Shown piece by piece: positions 26,959-35,068 of a DNA stretch of 64,000 nt. Under the pieces are notes generated by a model. It searched no databases. It was not told the origin of the DNA and was given only the letters and a program-made list of their open reading frames with translations. This DNA comes from CAYNRE01 sp964399535 (GTDB taxonomy: Bacteria; Planctomycetota; Planctomycetia; Pirellulales; CAYNRE01): positions 124,001 through 188,000 of the forward strand of contig CAYNRE010000028.1 of NCBI GenBank assembly GCA_964399535.1. The letters are read 5' to 3'. Positions within the stretch are counted from its first letter, which is position 1. Each line of letters starts with the position of its first letter. A program made the position numbers and the translations under genes.

Positions 26959-29514
26959 ATGAATCAGCCCGCCGCGCCTCCCCCCGGAATGCTGCCTGCT
27001 CTGCCGCTGGGCCATGGGCCCCTGCCGCCGCACGTTCCCGCCCCGCTCGACCACTTCGCCCCGGGGCTGCCTCCGTACCTGGGGCCGGGGCGCAGCGCTC
27101 CTGCCCCGCGCCAAACGAACAACCTGACGCTGGGTTTCGTGCTGTTCGTGCTGCGCCGCTGGTGGAAACTGGCCCTCCCGCTGGGCTTGCTCCTGACCGT
27201 GGCCGTCTGTGGCGCCATGGCGGTACTGTTCCAGCCGGTGTACCAGGCCCGGGCGTGGTTGCACATTGAAGACCAGACCCCCTTTATTGCCTTCAATAAC
27301 GGCATGAGCGGGGGGCAGCTCGATCGGTTCGTGCGGACCCAGGTGCAACTGCTCAAAAGCCCGATCGTCCTCGACCGCGTGCTGGCCGACCCGGAAATCG
27401 CCCGCCTACCCGAGCTGCGCGACCAGACTTCGCCGCTTGACTGGCTGGCTCAGGAAATCGAGGTCGAATCGCTGCAGAACTCCGAGCTTTTCCAGATTGT
27501 GTTCAACGGACACGACGCGAAGAATTCGGCCGCGGTGGTCAACGCCGTGCTCGACGCCTACATGAAGATTCAGTCGGACGCGGCCGCCAACCAGACCCAG
27601 CACATCGTCGATTTGCTCGACAAGGAAATGGACCGCCGCCAGCGCGACCTGGAGCGTCTGAAGAACTCGGTCCGGGCCTTGCATAAATTGGCCACGGGTA
27701 AAGACCCCGGGCTAGCGCTTTCGGCCCGCGATCAGCAGGCCTATCAACAGAACCCGCTGACCGAGTTGGAAGCCCGAATCTTGGAGTGCGAAACCAAGCG
27801 CAACGAGCTGGAAACCCGGCTGCACGCGTTCCAGGAGCACACCAAGGCGGAATCGGCCGAACCGCCGGAGGAAATGTTTGAAGAGGCGCTCGAGCAGGAC
27901 CTGGAGAGCCGGAGCCTGCTCGACTCGATCAACTCCGCTCGGCAGGAGATCGCCGCCAACGAACAGGTCCTGCGGGCCAACGACCCCAAGCTGGCTCAGC
28001 TGAGCAGCGCGATCACCGAACTGGAGCAACGGCTCACCGAGCGCCAGAAGACCCTCCGCGAGCGAGTGGAGAAAAAGTGGATCAAGCAAACCACGGCCGA
28101 GAATGACGAAACGATCAAGGACTTTCTGGTCGATATCCAGAGCTACTCCGAACTGGAAAAGACCCTCAAGCTGAAGTTCAACGAGAAGCAAAAAGAACTG
28201 GAAAAGCTCTCCACCCACTCGCTCGATCTCGAATTCACCCGCGACGAACTGGCCCGCGCCGAACAGGTTTACAAGCTGATCGCCGACCGTGCCGAATCGC
28301 TCAAAACCGAAATGCGAGCTCCCGAGCGGGTTCGCGAGCTGCGCCGGGCGGTGCCTCCGCCGGAGCCGCTGGAGGCCTTGCCCTATAAGCGGATGGCGGC
28401 CGCCGGGCTCGCCACGTTCTGCTTCCCCTTCGTGCTGGCCGTGCTTTGGGAGTTCAAGGTCCGACGCATCGCCGAATCGCAGCAAATCATGCAAGAGATC
28501 GATTTGCCCGTGCTGGGCGAGGTGACCACGCTGCCGATTCAGTTGGCCAACCCGAACAAGAAGGTGCCCAAGCGGTGGGAGCAGTACCGCAACACCTTCC
28601 AGGAATCGATCGACTATGTCCGCACGGCGCTGACTTTGTCCGACAAACTGGGGGCCCACCAGGTGCTGGCCGTAGCCAGCGCCGTGAGCCGCGAGGGCAA
28701 AAGCAGCCTGGCCTCGCAGTTGGCCGTGAGCCTGGCCCAGGCCAGCCAGGAGCCTGTACTGCTGATCGACGCCGACTTGCGGGCACCCGACTTGCACGAC
28801 TGGCTCGGGGTGTCGATCGAGCCGGGTCTGTCCGACCTGTTGATCGCCATTACCACTGGCCCCGGAGCGCCGATGTTGCCCGAGGGGGCCGAGCCGGTGC
28901 AGGCCAGCCAGGCGATCGTCGAGACCTGGTGCCCCAACTTGTTCTTCCTGCCGGCCGGCAAGCTCGACCGCCCACCCCAGTTGCTTCTGGGCGACGGCAA
29001 GTTCAAAGCCCTGCTCCAACAGCTTAAGCCCCAGTACCGTTACATCGTGGTCGACGCACCGCCGGTGCTGCCCACGAGCGATGCCCTGATCATTGCCAAC
29101 GCGGCCGATGGCACGCTCCTGTCCACCATGCGCAACGTGAGCCGAACTGCTCAGTTGCGCACCACCTGCGATCGGCTGAAGGCGGCGGGGGCCAATCTGC
29201 TGGGGGCCGTGCTCAGCGGCGTGCCCTGGCGAAACTACGCCTACAACTATGGTTCGTACGGCTACGGGTACGGATACGGCTATGGGTACGGATACGGGTA
29301 CGGGTATGGCCGGTACCCATCGCTGGCCAGTTACCTGTCGGAAACCGCCAAGAAGAACATGCAAGCCAAGAGCGAGCCCTCGGACGAGGGCGAGGGCCTG
29401 CCAGGCGAACCCCTGGCCGCCGAGATCAGCAGTCAGGCGGCCAGCGCCATCGAGCTGGGGCCCCCCAGCGGGATCGGCTCAGGCCCCGCGGATCGGGGTG
29501 GCGAAATAGGTTAG
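26959..29514 (+). CDS. Wzc-like polysaccharide co-polymerase with BY-kinase domain and Gly-Tyr tail
   Basis: An 851-residue inner-membrane protein controlling exopolysaccharide chain length and export. It has a proline-rich cytoplasmic head, a transmembrane helix (LPLGLLLTVAVCGAMAVL), a Wzz-like periplasmic domain with long coiled coils (about residues 190-460), and a second helix (AGLATFCFPFVLAVLW). A cytoplasmic bacterial tyrosine kinase domain follows: Walker A SREGKSS near 573, Walker A' LLIDADLRAPDLH near 600, Walker B YIVVDAPP near 695. Near residues 760-785 there is a run of Gly-Tyr dipeptides, the expected autophosphorylation cluster but unusually regular. I chose ATG 26959, with AGGAG/AGGA 7-12 bases upstream, over an in-frame GTG 54 bases earlier. 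It follows the exosortase gene directly. Confidence 0.93.
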   Translation: MNQPAAPPPGMLPALPLGHGPLPPHVPAPLDHFAPGLPPYLGPGRSAPAPRQTNNLTLGFVLFVLRRWWKLALPLGLLLTVAVCGAMAVLFQPVYQARAWLHIEDQTPFIAFNNGMSGGQLDRFVRTQVQLLKSPIVLDRVLADPEIARLPELRDQTSPLDWLAQEIEVESLQNSELFQIVFNGHDAKNSAAVVNAVLDAYMKIQSDAAANQTQHIVDLLDKEMDRRQRDLERLKNSVRALHKLATGKDPGLALSARDQQAYQQNPLTELEARILECETKRNELETRLHAFQEHTKAESAEPPEEMFEEALEQDLESRSLLDSINSARQEIAANEQVLRANDPKLAQLSSAITELEQRLTERQKTLRERVEKKWIKQTTAENDETIKDFLVDIQSYSELEKTLKLKFNEKQKELEKLSTHSLDLEFTRDELARAEQVYKLIADRAESLKTEMRAPERVRELRRAVPPPEPLEALPYKRMAAAGLATFCFPFVLAVLWEFKVRRIAESQQIMQEIDLPVLGEVTTLPIQLANPNKKVPKRWEQYRNTFQESIDYVRTALTLSDKLGAHQVLAVASAVSREGKSSLASQLAVSLAQASQEPVLLIDADLRAPDLHDWLGVSIEPGLSDLLIAITTGPGAPMLPEGAEPVQASQAIVETWCPNLFFLPAGKLDRPPQLLLGDGKFKALLQQLKPQYRYIVVDAPPVLPTSDALIIANAADGTLLSTMRNVSRTAQLRTTCDRLKAAGANLLGAVLSGVPWRNYAYNYGSYGYGYGYGYGYGYGYGYGRYPSLASYLSETAKKNMQAKSEPSDEGEGLPGEPLAAEISSQAASAIELGPPSGIGSGPADRGGEIG
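29248..29316 (+). repeat. TAYGGN hexamer repeat encoding a Gly-Tyr run
   Basis: About ten imperfect copies of a TA(C/T)GG(N) hexamer encode alternating Tyr and Gly in the kinase tail. Codons alternate TAC/TAT and GGG/GGA/GGC, so the peptide pattern is better conserved than the DNA, arguing for selection at the protein level. Confidence 0.85.
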
Positions 29515-30022
29515 TCCGGTTAGCCAAAGAAGCGACTTTAACCTGCGGGGCTGTTTTGACCTGCGAGAAAACTTAACCAGCGAGACTCTCCTGGGGGCCG
29601 ATCAGGCCTGGGCCGCGGGGCAGCTCGCGGTCGAATCCCTGGGCCCAAGAACACCCGATCCGCTCCGAAATTACATGGTCGAAAGCACGATCGCGCGGGG
29701 AGCTAAACTACGGACGCGATTGTCGCAAGTGGGCGGTGCTGTGCGGTTTGAGCGGTTGGGTAGGGGCGCGAAAGATTAGCCGAAGAATTGTTTGACAGGT
29801 CGGTCACCCAGTCTATCATCGGGAGCAGAGCGGGTTGCGGGCCATGCGGATCGGGGGTTCCGGGGCCAATCGAATGGGTGCTGTTAGGTGCTGGCCGCCC
29901 AAAGGTGGGTAGCCGGCCTCCGACGGCGCTCGCCTGGAATTCTTCCTTGCAATCGACCGCGATCAAGCGACCACCCCTGGTTTTGCTTCGAGTAACCAAG
30001 CCGACGAATCAACAAGCCAATT
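29515..30022. other. Intergenic region before the EpsI-like gene
   Basis: About 510 bases. It contains the promoter at 29792-29819 and a leader of about 200 bases before the start codon. No gene or terminator could be supported. Confidence 0.55.
29792..29819 (+). promoter_or_regulatory. Sigma70-like promoter upstream of the EpsI-like gene
   Basis: TTGACA (29792-29797), a 16-base spacer and TATCAT (29814-29819), preceded by GAATTGT. It is the closest to consensus of the three similar sites and lies about 200 bases before the ATG at 30023. Confidence 0.7.
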
Positions 30023-30706
30023 ATGAAGCCAGCGCTGCCCATTCTGACTACCGTCTTCATCGCGCTGACCACCTTGGGAGTGGGCGCGTTGCACGGTCGC
30101 TGGAGCAACCGCTGGGGAACCCCCGCGAATCCCGAGGAGGTTCGAACCCGCATCGAGTCGATTCCGCTTGCCTTTGGCGATTGGGAAACCAAAGACAGTC
30201 AGGAATTTCACCCCCAGGTCATCAAAACCCTACAATGCGTGGGTTACATCAACCGCAGCTACGTCAACCGTAAGACGGCCGAGGTGGTGCAGGTAGCGCT
30301 CTTGGCTGGCCCTTCCGGCCCCATCTCGGTGCACACGCCCGAGGTGTGCTACCCGGCACTGGCGCTCGACGAATTCGAGTCGAAGCAGAAGGCCGCCATC
30401 CGCCCCAACACCACACCGAACGAGAGCTTTCACAAGGTGATGTTTCGCTCCCGCGGGTTGGATGCCAACTACCTGCGGGTGTGGTACGCCTGGCGAGGCG
30501 AGGAGGGCCCCTGGGATGTACCCACCCTGCCCCGCGTGGCGTTCAGCAGCCAGCCGATTCTGTACAAGTTGCAAGTGGGTAGCGCTTCGCAGACCGAACC
30601 CACCGCTCAGTCGGACGACGCCTGCCAATCGTTTCTGAACGAGTTCCTGCCCGTGCTCGATAATTCGCTGTTTCGCCCTGCCCCGAAGGTAGCCGCTAGC
30701 CCCTAG
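30023..30706 (+). CDS. EpsI-type exosortase-associated protein (DUF3485 family)
   Basis: A 227-residue protein with one N-terminal membrane anchor (LPILTTVFIALTTLGVGAL) and an extracytoplasmic domain. The family signature is visible: W in FGDWETKD, YINRSYVNRKT, the conserved HTPEVCYPA with its single Cys, and VWYAWRGEEGPW. EpsI-like domains are either fused to exosortases or encoded beside them and are required for the exosortase/exopolysaccharide system; their biochemical role is not established. Here the gene is separated from the exosortase by the chain-length gene and has its own promoter. A sugar transferase gene follows 139 bases downstream. Confidence 0.88.
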   Translation: MKPALPILTTVFIALTTLGVGALHGRWSNRWGTPANPEEVRTRIESIPLAFGDWETKDSQEFHPQVIKTLQCVGYINRSYVNRKTAEVVQVALLAGPSGPISVHTPEVCYPALALDEFESKQKAAIRPNTTPNESFHKVMFRSRGLDANYLRVWYAWRGEEGPWDVPTLPRVAFSSQPILYKLQVGSASQTEPTAQSDDACQSFLNEFLPVLDNSLFRPAPKVAASP

Positions 30707-30845
30707 TGCCCACGGGTGGCCCCCCGGGGCCCGGTCCGCGTTTTACCCGATTGAATCACCAAAGCGTTTTTGTTTCTCGACCGCCGCCGTTACGACCTTT
30801 ACATCCGGCCGACACAACCTAGACGGTCGTTGGAGTACGATTCCT

Positions 30846-31745
30846 ATGTCTGTTGGTGCCCGCACTGTAACCGTCGAACCGGTCACGGCCTTCCGCCAGA
30901 CCACCGATTCCGGGCTGGAAATCGCTCCCTATTTTTCCTGGTACGTGCCGCTCAATCGTTTGGCCGCGGCGGTCCTGCTGGTTCCCGGGCTGCCGCTCAT
31001 CGCCTGCCTGGTGGCTTTGGTCCGGTTAACCTCGCGCGGGCCGGGCATCTTTGCCCAACAGCGCGTGGGTCGCGATGGCCGACTGTTTACCATGTACAAA
31101 ATCCGCACCATGCGGTGCGATGCCGAGGTCGGCACCGGCGCCGTCTGGTCGCAGCCGGGCGACTCCCGGGTCACTTTCCTGGGCCGTATTTTTCGCGCCT
31201 TGCACCTGGATGAACTGCCCCAGTTGTGGAACGTGTTGCGGGGCGAAATGGCCTTGATGGGGCCCCGCCCCGAGCGGCCCGAGTTCACCCGCCTGTTGGC
31301 GGAAGAAATTTCCGACTACTACGACCGCCTGGCGGTGTTGCCGGGCATCACCGGATTGGCCCAGATTAACCTGCCCCCCGATTCCGACTTGGACAGCGTG
31401 CGGCGGAAGCTGATTCTCGACAAGGAATACATCGCCACGGCCACGATGGGCATGGACATTCGCATTGCCTTGCGGACGCTGCTGCGGCTCTTGAGCGTGC
31501 ATGGCGATTGGCCCTCGCACGCCCTGGGGCTGTATCGCGAGGTACGGCTACCCCACGAGGTTCGCCCGGAGCACGCCGCGCCCGACCTGGTGAGCCTGGT
31601 GGCCGGCAACGTTTCGGCCGCGCCGCTCGGCTCGACCAACGGCAGCTCGCGCCACCACAAAGCCACCACCACCCGCGCCGCGGTTCCCGCGTCGAGTGGC
31701 CCCGCCCTAACCGCCGGCGAGCAGCGCCGCGGGTTTCTCAAGTAA
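30846..31745 (+). CDS. Undecaprenyl-phosphate sugar-phosphate transferase (bacterial sugar transferase)
   Basis: A 299-residue monotopic membrane enzyme expected to load the first sugar phosphate onto the lipid carrier and so start exopolysaccharide synthesis. The core begins after one hydrophobic helix (LLVPGLPLIACLVALVRL) and shows the family run: GPGIFAQQRVGRDGRLFTMYKIRTM, here split as GPGIFAQQRVGRDG and FTMYKIRTM, then LDELPQLWNVLRGEMALMGP, RPERPEF and LPGITGLAQI. It lacks the N-terminal five-helix domain of WbaP-type enzymes, so it is a short-form transferase. The last ~60 residues are Ser/Thr/Ala-rich and look disordered. It is convergent with the next gene, with no clear terminator between them. 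Confidence 0.93.
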   Translation: MSVGARTVTVEPVTAFRQTTDSGLEIAPYFSWYVPLNRLAAAVLLVPGLPLIACLVALVRLTSRGPGIFAQQRVGRDGRLFTMYKIRTMRCDAEVGTGAVWSQPGDSRVTFLGRIFRALHLDELPQLWNVLRGEMALMGPRPERPEFTRLLAEEISDYYDRLAVLPGITGLAQINLPPDSDLDSVRRKLILDKEYIATATMGMDIRIALRTLLRLLSVHGDWPSHALGLYREVRLPHEVRPEHAAPDLVSLVAGNVSAAPLGSTNGSSRHHKATTTRAAVPASSGPALTAGEQRRGFLK

Positions 31746-31854
31746 CGCCCCATCGCCGATTGCCGGGCCCCATCGCCGGAGGGACGGCGAGCAGGGCGAG
31801 GCCGAAACGCGCCGCAAACTGGCTGGTTTTAATTGGCCGGTTTTTACTGGCCCG

Positions 31855-34248
31855 CTAGGGCCGTGGTTCGCCCGCCGGCGCGGTGCCCGAGGGCGCGGTG
31901 CCCGAGGGCGTGTTCACCCCGCTCGGGGCAATCGTGCGTACCGCTTTCAGGTTCTCGCGCGCGGTTTCGTAGTCGGGGTTCAGGGCCAGGGCCTGTTGAA
32001 ACAACAGCCGGGCCTGGTCCGCCTGGCCCAGTTGGGCCAAGATCACCCCCAGGTTGTTGCGCAGTTCCGGCTGCCGTGGCAACCGCTCGATGGCCTTGCG
32101 GTAGGCGGCAATGGCTTGGGGCCAGTCGCTCTGTTCGGCCAACGCCCCGGCCAGGGCCACCAAGGCCTCGCTCAGCGATCCGTCCGACTCGAGAGCCTTG
32201 CGGTACGCCGCCACGGCCGCCGCGCGATCGCCCCGGGCCGCCTCGATCAATCCCCAGTGGTACAGGGCCCGGGCATGTTCGGGCTGTCGCTCGAGCACCC
32301 AGGCGAGTTCCCGCGCTGCCTGGGGCAGATCCTGGGCCCGGACCAGGGCAATTCCCCAACTGGCACGCAGGTCGACGTTGTCCGGATGCTTCAGCAGCAA
32401 CTGCACGAAATGTTGCCGCCCCTGGTCGACACGGCCGAGGCGCAACTCCAAATCGGCCAAACGCACCTGACTTGAAAGATCGCCCGGATCGAGCTGCGCC
32501 GCAGTTTGCCAGGCCTGGTAGGCCGCGTCGAGCTGCCCCAGCTGCTCGCGCACGGCGCCCAGCGCGCGCCAGCCCTCGAGGTCGTCCGGAGCCTGGCCGA
32601 CGATCTGCTCGTACTCGGCGGCCGCCTGGCCAGGTTCGCCTTGGCGAGCGAGCAATTTGGCTAAGGTGCGCCGATCTCCCAAGTCTTTCGGGCGTTGTTC
32701 CACCACGCGCCGCATCTGGGCCGTGGCCTCGCCTAGTTCGCCCCGGTCGGCGTAGAGCGTGGCCAGCCCGCGACGAATTTCGATCCGCTGCGGGTCGAGC
32801 CAGAGTCCGCGCCGCGAGGTTTCGATCGCTTCGTCGATCCGGTTGTAGCGCGCCAGGTAGTAGGCGAGCCGCCCGGCGGCCCAGCCCGAATTGGGCCGCA
32901 CCTCCCAGCCTTGGCGAAAGGCCTGCTCGGCCTGGCTCAATTGGTGCTGGTCGTACTCCAGGCTCAGCGCCCGCAGATGCCAGGCACCGGGCGATCGAGG
33001 GCTAGCCCGCAGGGCCTGGTCGGCCAAGTGGCCGGTGTCTCGCCAGGTTCCCACTTGCCGGATGTCGAGCATGGTCCAGGCCGCCAGCGCCGCCAGCAGG
33101 GGTACGGCGGCGACTCGCCCCCAGCGCCGCACTGCCCAAGCCGCTCCGGCCGCCGGGCCCAGCAGCGCCAGGTACAAATAGCGATCGGCCACCGTCGAGG
33201 TTTCCTGAAACCCGAACGGCACCAGCCCCAAAACCGGCGCCAGGCCGGCGAGTGCCCAGCCCACCACGAGCCGACCGGGAATTGGCTTGAGGTGCCGGAG
33301 GGCGAGCGCCGCGGCGAGCCAGACCGCTCCCGCGATCAGGTACGACCAGGTGCTGGCAAGCACCACCTCCAGGCTACGTCCGTACTCGACGGTTAAATAC
33401 AGCGGGAAACAAAACTGCCACAAGTAAAAGCCCAGCGCATCGCCAATGACGACCAGCCGCTGCCACGGCACGGGATTAAGCGTCATGATTTCGGCCGGCT
33501 GCAAGCGCGAGGTCAGCAGGATCCACAGGCCGGCCAGGGCCACCCAGGGCAGGAGCCGCACGCCGGTACTCCAAGCATCCCGTTTGCGCCAGGTCAGGTC
33601 GTATACTCCCGCCATCAGCGGCAGCGCCACGGCCGTGGGTTTGGAGAGCAGCGCCAGCAGGTAACAGGCGGTCGCCGCCAGCCACCAGGCCCTCGGGCGC
33701 AGGCTTCCCCAAACGCTCGCCGAATCGCGCGCGGGAGGGGGCCGATCGGCCGTCCACAGCGCCAGGGCCGCAAGCACACCGCAGTGCGAAAGCAGGCCGC
33801 GCTGCTCGGTGGCCCAACACACGCTTTCAACTTGCAGCGGGTGAAGGGCAAACAGGGCCACGCCCCACCAGGCCTCGCGCGCCGCGGCCAGGCGAGCAAG
33901 AATTCGGTACACCAGCGCGGTATTCACCAGGTGCAGCACCAGGCTCGTGGCATGGTAAATGTCGGGCCGAATTCCCCCCTCCAATTCCGGCGCTCCCCCC
34001 AGCGCATCGGATACCACGGCCTGGGCGGCCAGCAGCATATAGGCCAGCGGCGCGTAGAGACTAAGGTACGGCTCGCGCCAAAAACGCCCCAAGTTCGACC
34101 AGGTAACCGGATGCAAGCCCGGATTGCCGGCGATATTGCCCCAGTCGTCGTAGCGCACAAACTCGTTGCGCAGCGAACTGCCCAGCGCCGCCAGCATCCA
34201 GGCCGCCAACAGCAGCAGCATCCAGACCGTTTTGCTTCGCTCAGTCAT
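31855..34248 (-). CDS. TMTC-like polytopic membrane protein with C-terminal TPRs
   Basis: A 797-residue protein. The first ~420 residues have about ten membrane helices and an N-terminal loop with the acidic RYDDWGNI, followed by LVLHLVNTALVYRIL, ALHPLQVESVCWATEQRG and the PFGFQETSTVADRYLYL loop. This is the pattern of TMTC-type GT-C proteins, which in animals transfer O-mannose; bacterial members are poorly characterised. The rest is about ten TPR units and ends in a duplicated GTAPSGTAP tail. Its orientation is opposite to the flanking exosortase genes. The Shine-Dalgarno before ATG 34248 is weak. Glycosyltransferase activity is inferred from the membrane fold only. Confidence 0.8.
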   Translation of the reverse strand: MTERSKTVWMLLLLAAWMLAALGSSLRNEFVRYDDWGNIAGNPGLHPVTWSNLGRFWREPYLSLYAPLAYMLLAAQAVVSDALGGAPELEGGIRPDIYHATSLVLHLVNTALVYRILARLAAAREAWWGVALFALHPLQVESVCWATEQRGLLSHCGVLAALALWTADRPPPARDSASVWGSLRPRAWWLAATACYLLALLSKPTAVALPLMAGVYDLTWRKRDAWSTGVRLLPWVALAGLWILLTSRLQPAEIMTLNPVPWQRLVVIGDALGFYLWQFCFPLYLTVEYGRSLEVVLASTWSYLIAGAVWLAAALALRHLKPIPGRLVVGWALAGLAPVLGLVPFGFQETSTVADRYLYLALLGPAAGAAWAVRRWGRVAAVPLLAALAAWTMLDIRQVGTWRDTGHLADQALRASPRSPGAWHLRALSLEYDQHQLSQAEQAFRQGWEVRPNSGWAAGRLAYYLARYNRIDEAIETSRRGLWLDPQRIEIRRGLATLYADRGELGEATAQMRRVVEQRPKDLGDRRTLAKLLARQGEPGQAAAEYEQIVGQAPDDLEGWRALGAVREQLGQLDAAYQAWQTAAQLDPGDLSSQVRLADLELRLGRVDQGRQHFVQLLLKHPDNVDLRASWGIALVRAQDLPQAARELAWVLERQPEHARALYHWGLIEAARGDRAAAVAAYRKALESDGSLSEALVALAGALAEQSDWPQAIAAYRKAIERLPRQPELRNNLGVILAQLGQADQARLLFQQALALNPDYETARENLKAVRTIAPSGVNTPSGTAPSGTAPAGEPRP

Positions 34249-34869
34249 GGCACACGATCTCGCTCACCAGGCACCCCAAGGGGGCCAACCGGCGGCGTCC
34301 AGAGGAAAACCAGCCGGGTACACCAGTGCCGGCCTCGAAGCGGTCGGCTGAGCCGGGCCGCTGCGCCGCCGACAGCTTCGCTCGGCGCGCGGGCGCCGGC
34401 GAACCCACGTCGGTCGCGCGTGGCATCGTACCAGCCTGGAATCGGTCCGAAATCTTTATCGGGCCAGCCCGTCTCAGGGCATACCGGTGGGGGGAATTGC
34501 ACCCCGAGGGTGGAGCTTGAGGGCTCGACGCCCCCGAAGGATTTCCGCTCGGCAGCTGAATCACCCGGTAGGGGTACTGCTCGACCGGTCGAAATAGGCA
34601 CCCGCCAGGAGCCGCGGCGAGACCTCCAATACGACACCAGCCTGGACCATCGCCGGCCGGCGAAGTTAGCCTGAAGCCACGCGACTCGGGGGCGATTCGG
34701 CCGGCCAAACCCAGTTTCGAAGAAATGGCCATAAACCATTACATCACAAACAGTTCCAATACAACATCCTACCCAGAAAACGGGTGTCTGGAGCGGTCGA
34801 TTCGGGGGAGCGGGGCAAGGCCGGATCGACTGGCTGAATAAGAAAATTCGTCGAAAACCGAAAATCTCG

Positions 34870-34900
34870 TTGCGTTAGTTGTTAGTGGGATTACTATAAA
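34870..34900 (+). promoter_or_regulatory. Possible promoter of the PEP-CTERM gene
   Basis: TATAAA at 34895-34900 is the best -10 candidate in an AT-rich stretch. The nearest -35-like hexamer, TTGCGT, is 19 bases upstream, a long spacer. It does not match the AATTGYTTGACA type seen elsewhere in the locus. Confidence 0.4.
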
Positions 34901-35068
34901 GCTCGCAATCATCCACCTCCCTATGGGGAGGTAGCAGGCCTGACGGACAGGTAAGTTTTGCGGCTTGGGCAGCCTGACACTGGTGGGGAACAGGCGTACT
35001 GCCCCGCGGGTTGTGGGGCGGTCGCAGGTGGGTCACTGGGTGGAGCACCCTCTGGGGACACTGGGATC
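34901..35068 (+). promoter_or_regulatory. Possible structured 5' leader of the PEP-CTERM gene
   Basis: The 168 bases between the -10 element and the ATG contain several potential hairpins: ACCTCCC/GGGAGGT with a TATG loop at 34915-34932, a CCTG/CAGG hairpin near 34939-34951, GCCTG/CAGGC near 34972-34995 and GCCCC/GGGGC near 35001-35019. No known riboswitch core was recognised. Confidence 0.35.

Larger units (their letters stand above)
34249..35068. other. Divergent region and leader of the PEP-CTERM gene
   Basis: About 820 bases between the minus-strand TMTC-like gene and the plus-strand PEP-CTERM gene. The middle (34720-34910) is clearly AT-rich. It contains a TATAAA element and a potentially structured leader, listed separately. 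No gene is supported; an upstream TTG open in frame gives a leader without protein-like character. Confidence 0.55.

Noticed and set aside
30707..30760. GC-rich hairpin after the EpsI-like gene as terminator
   Set aside because: The palindrome GGCCCCCCGGGGCC leaves only a two-base loop and the following T-run is short and displaced; too weak to call.
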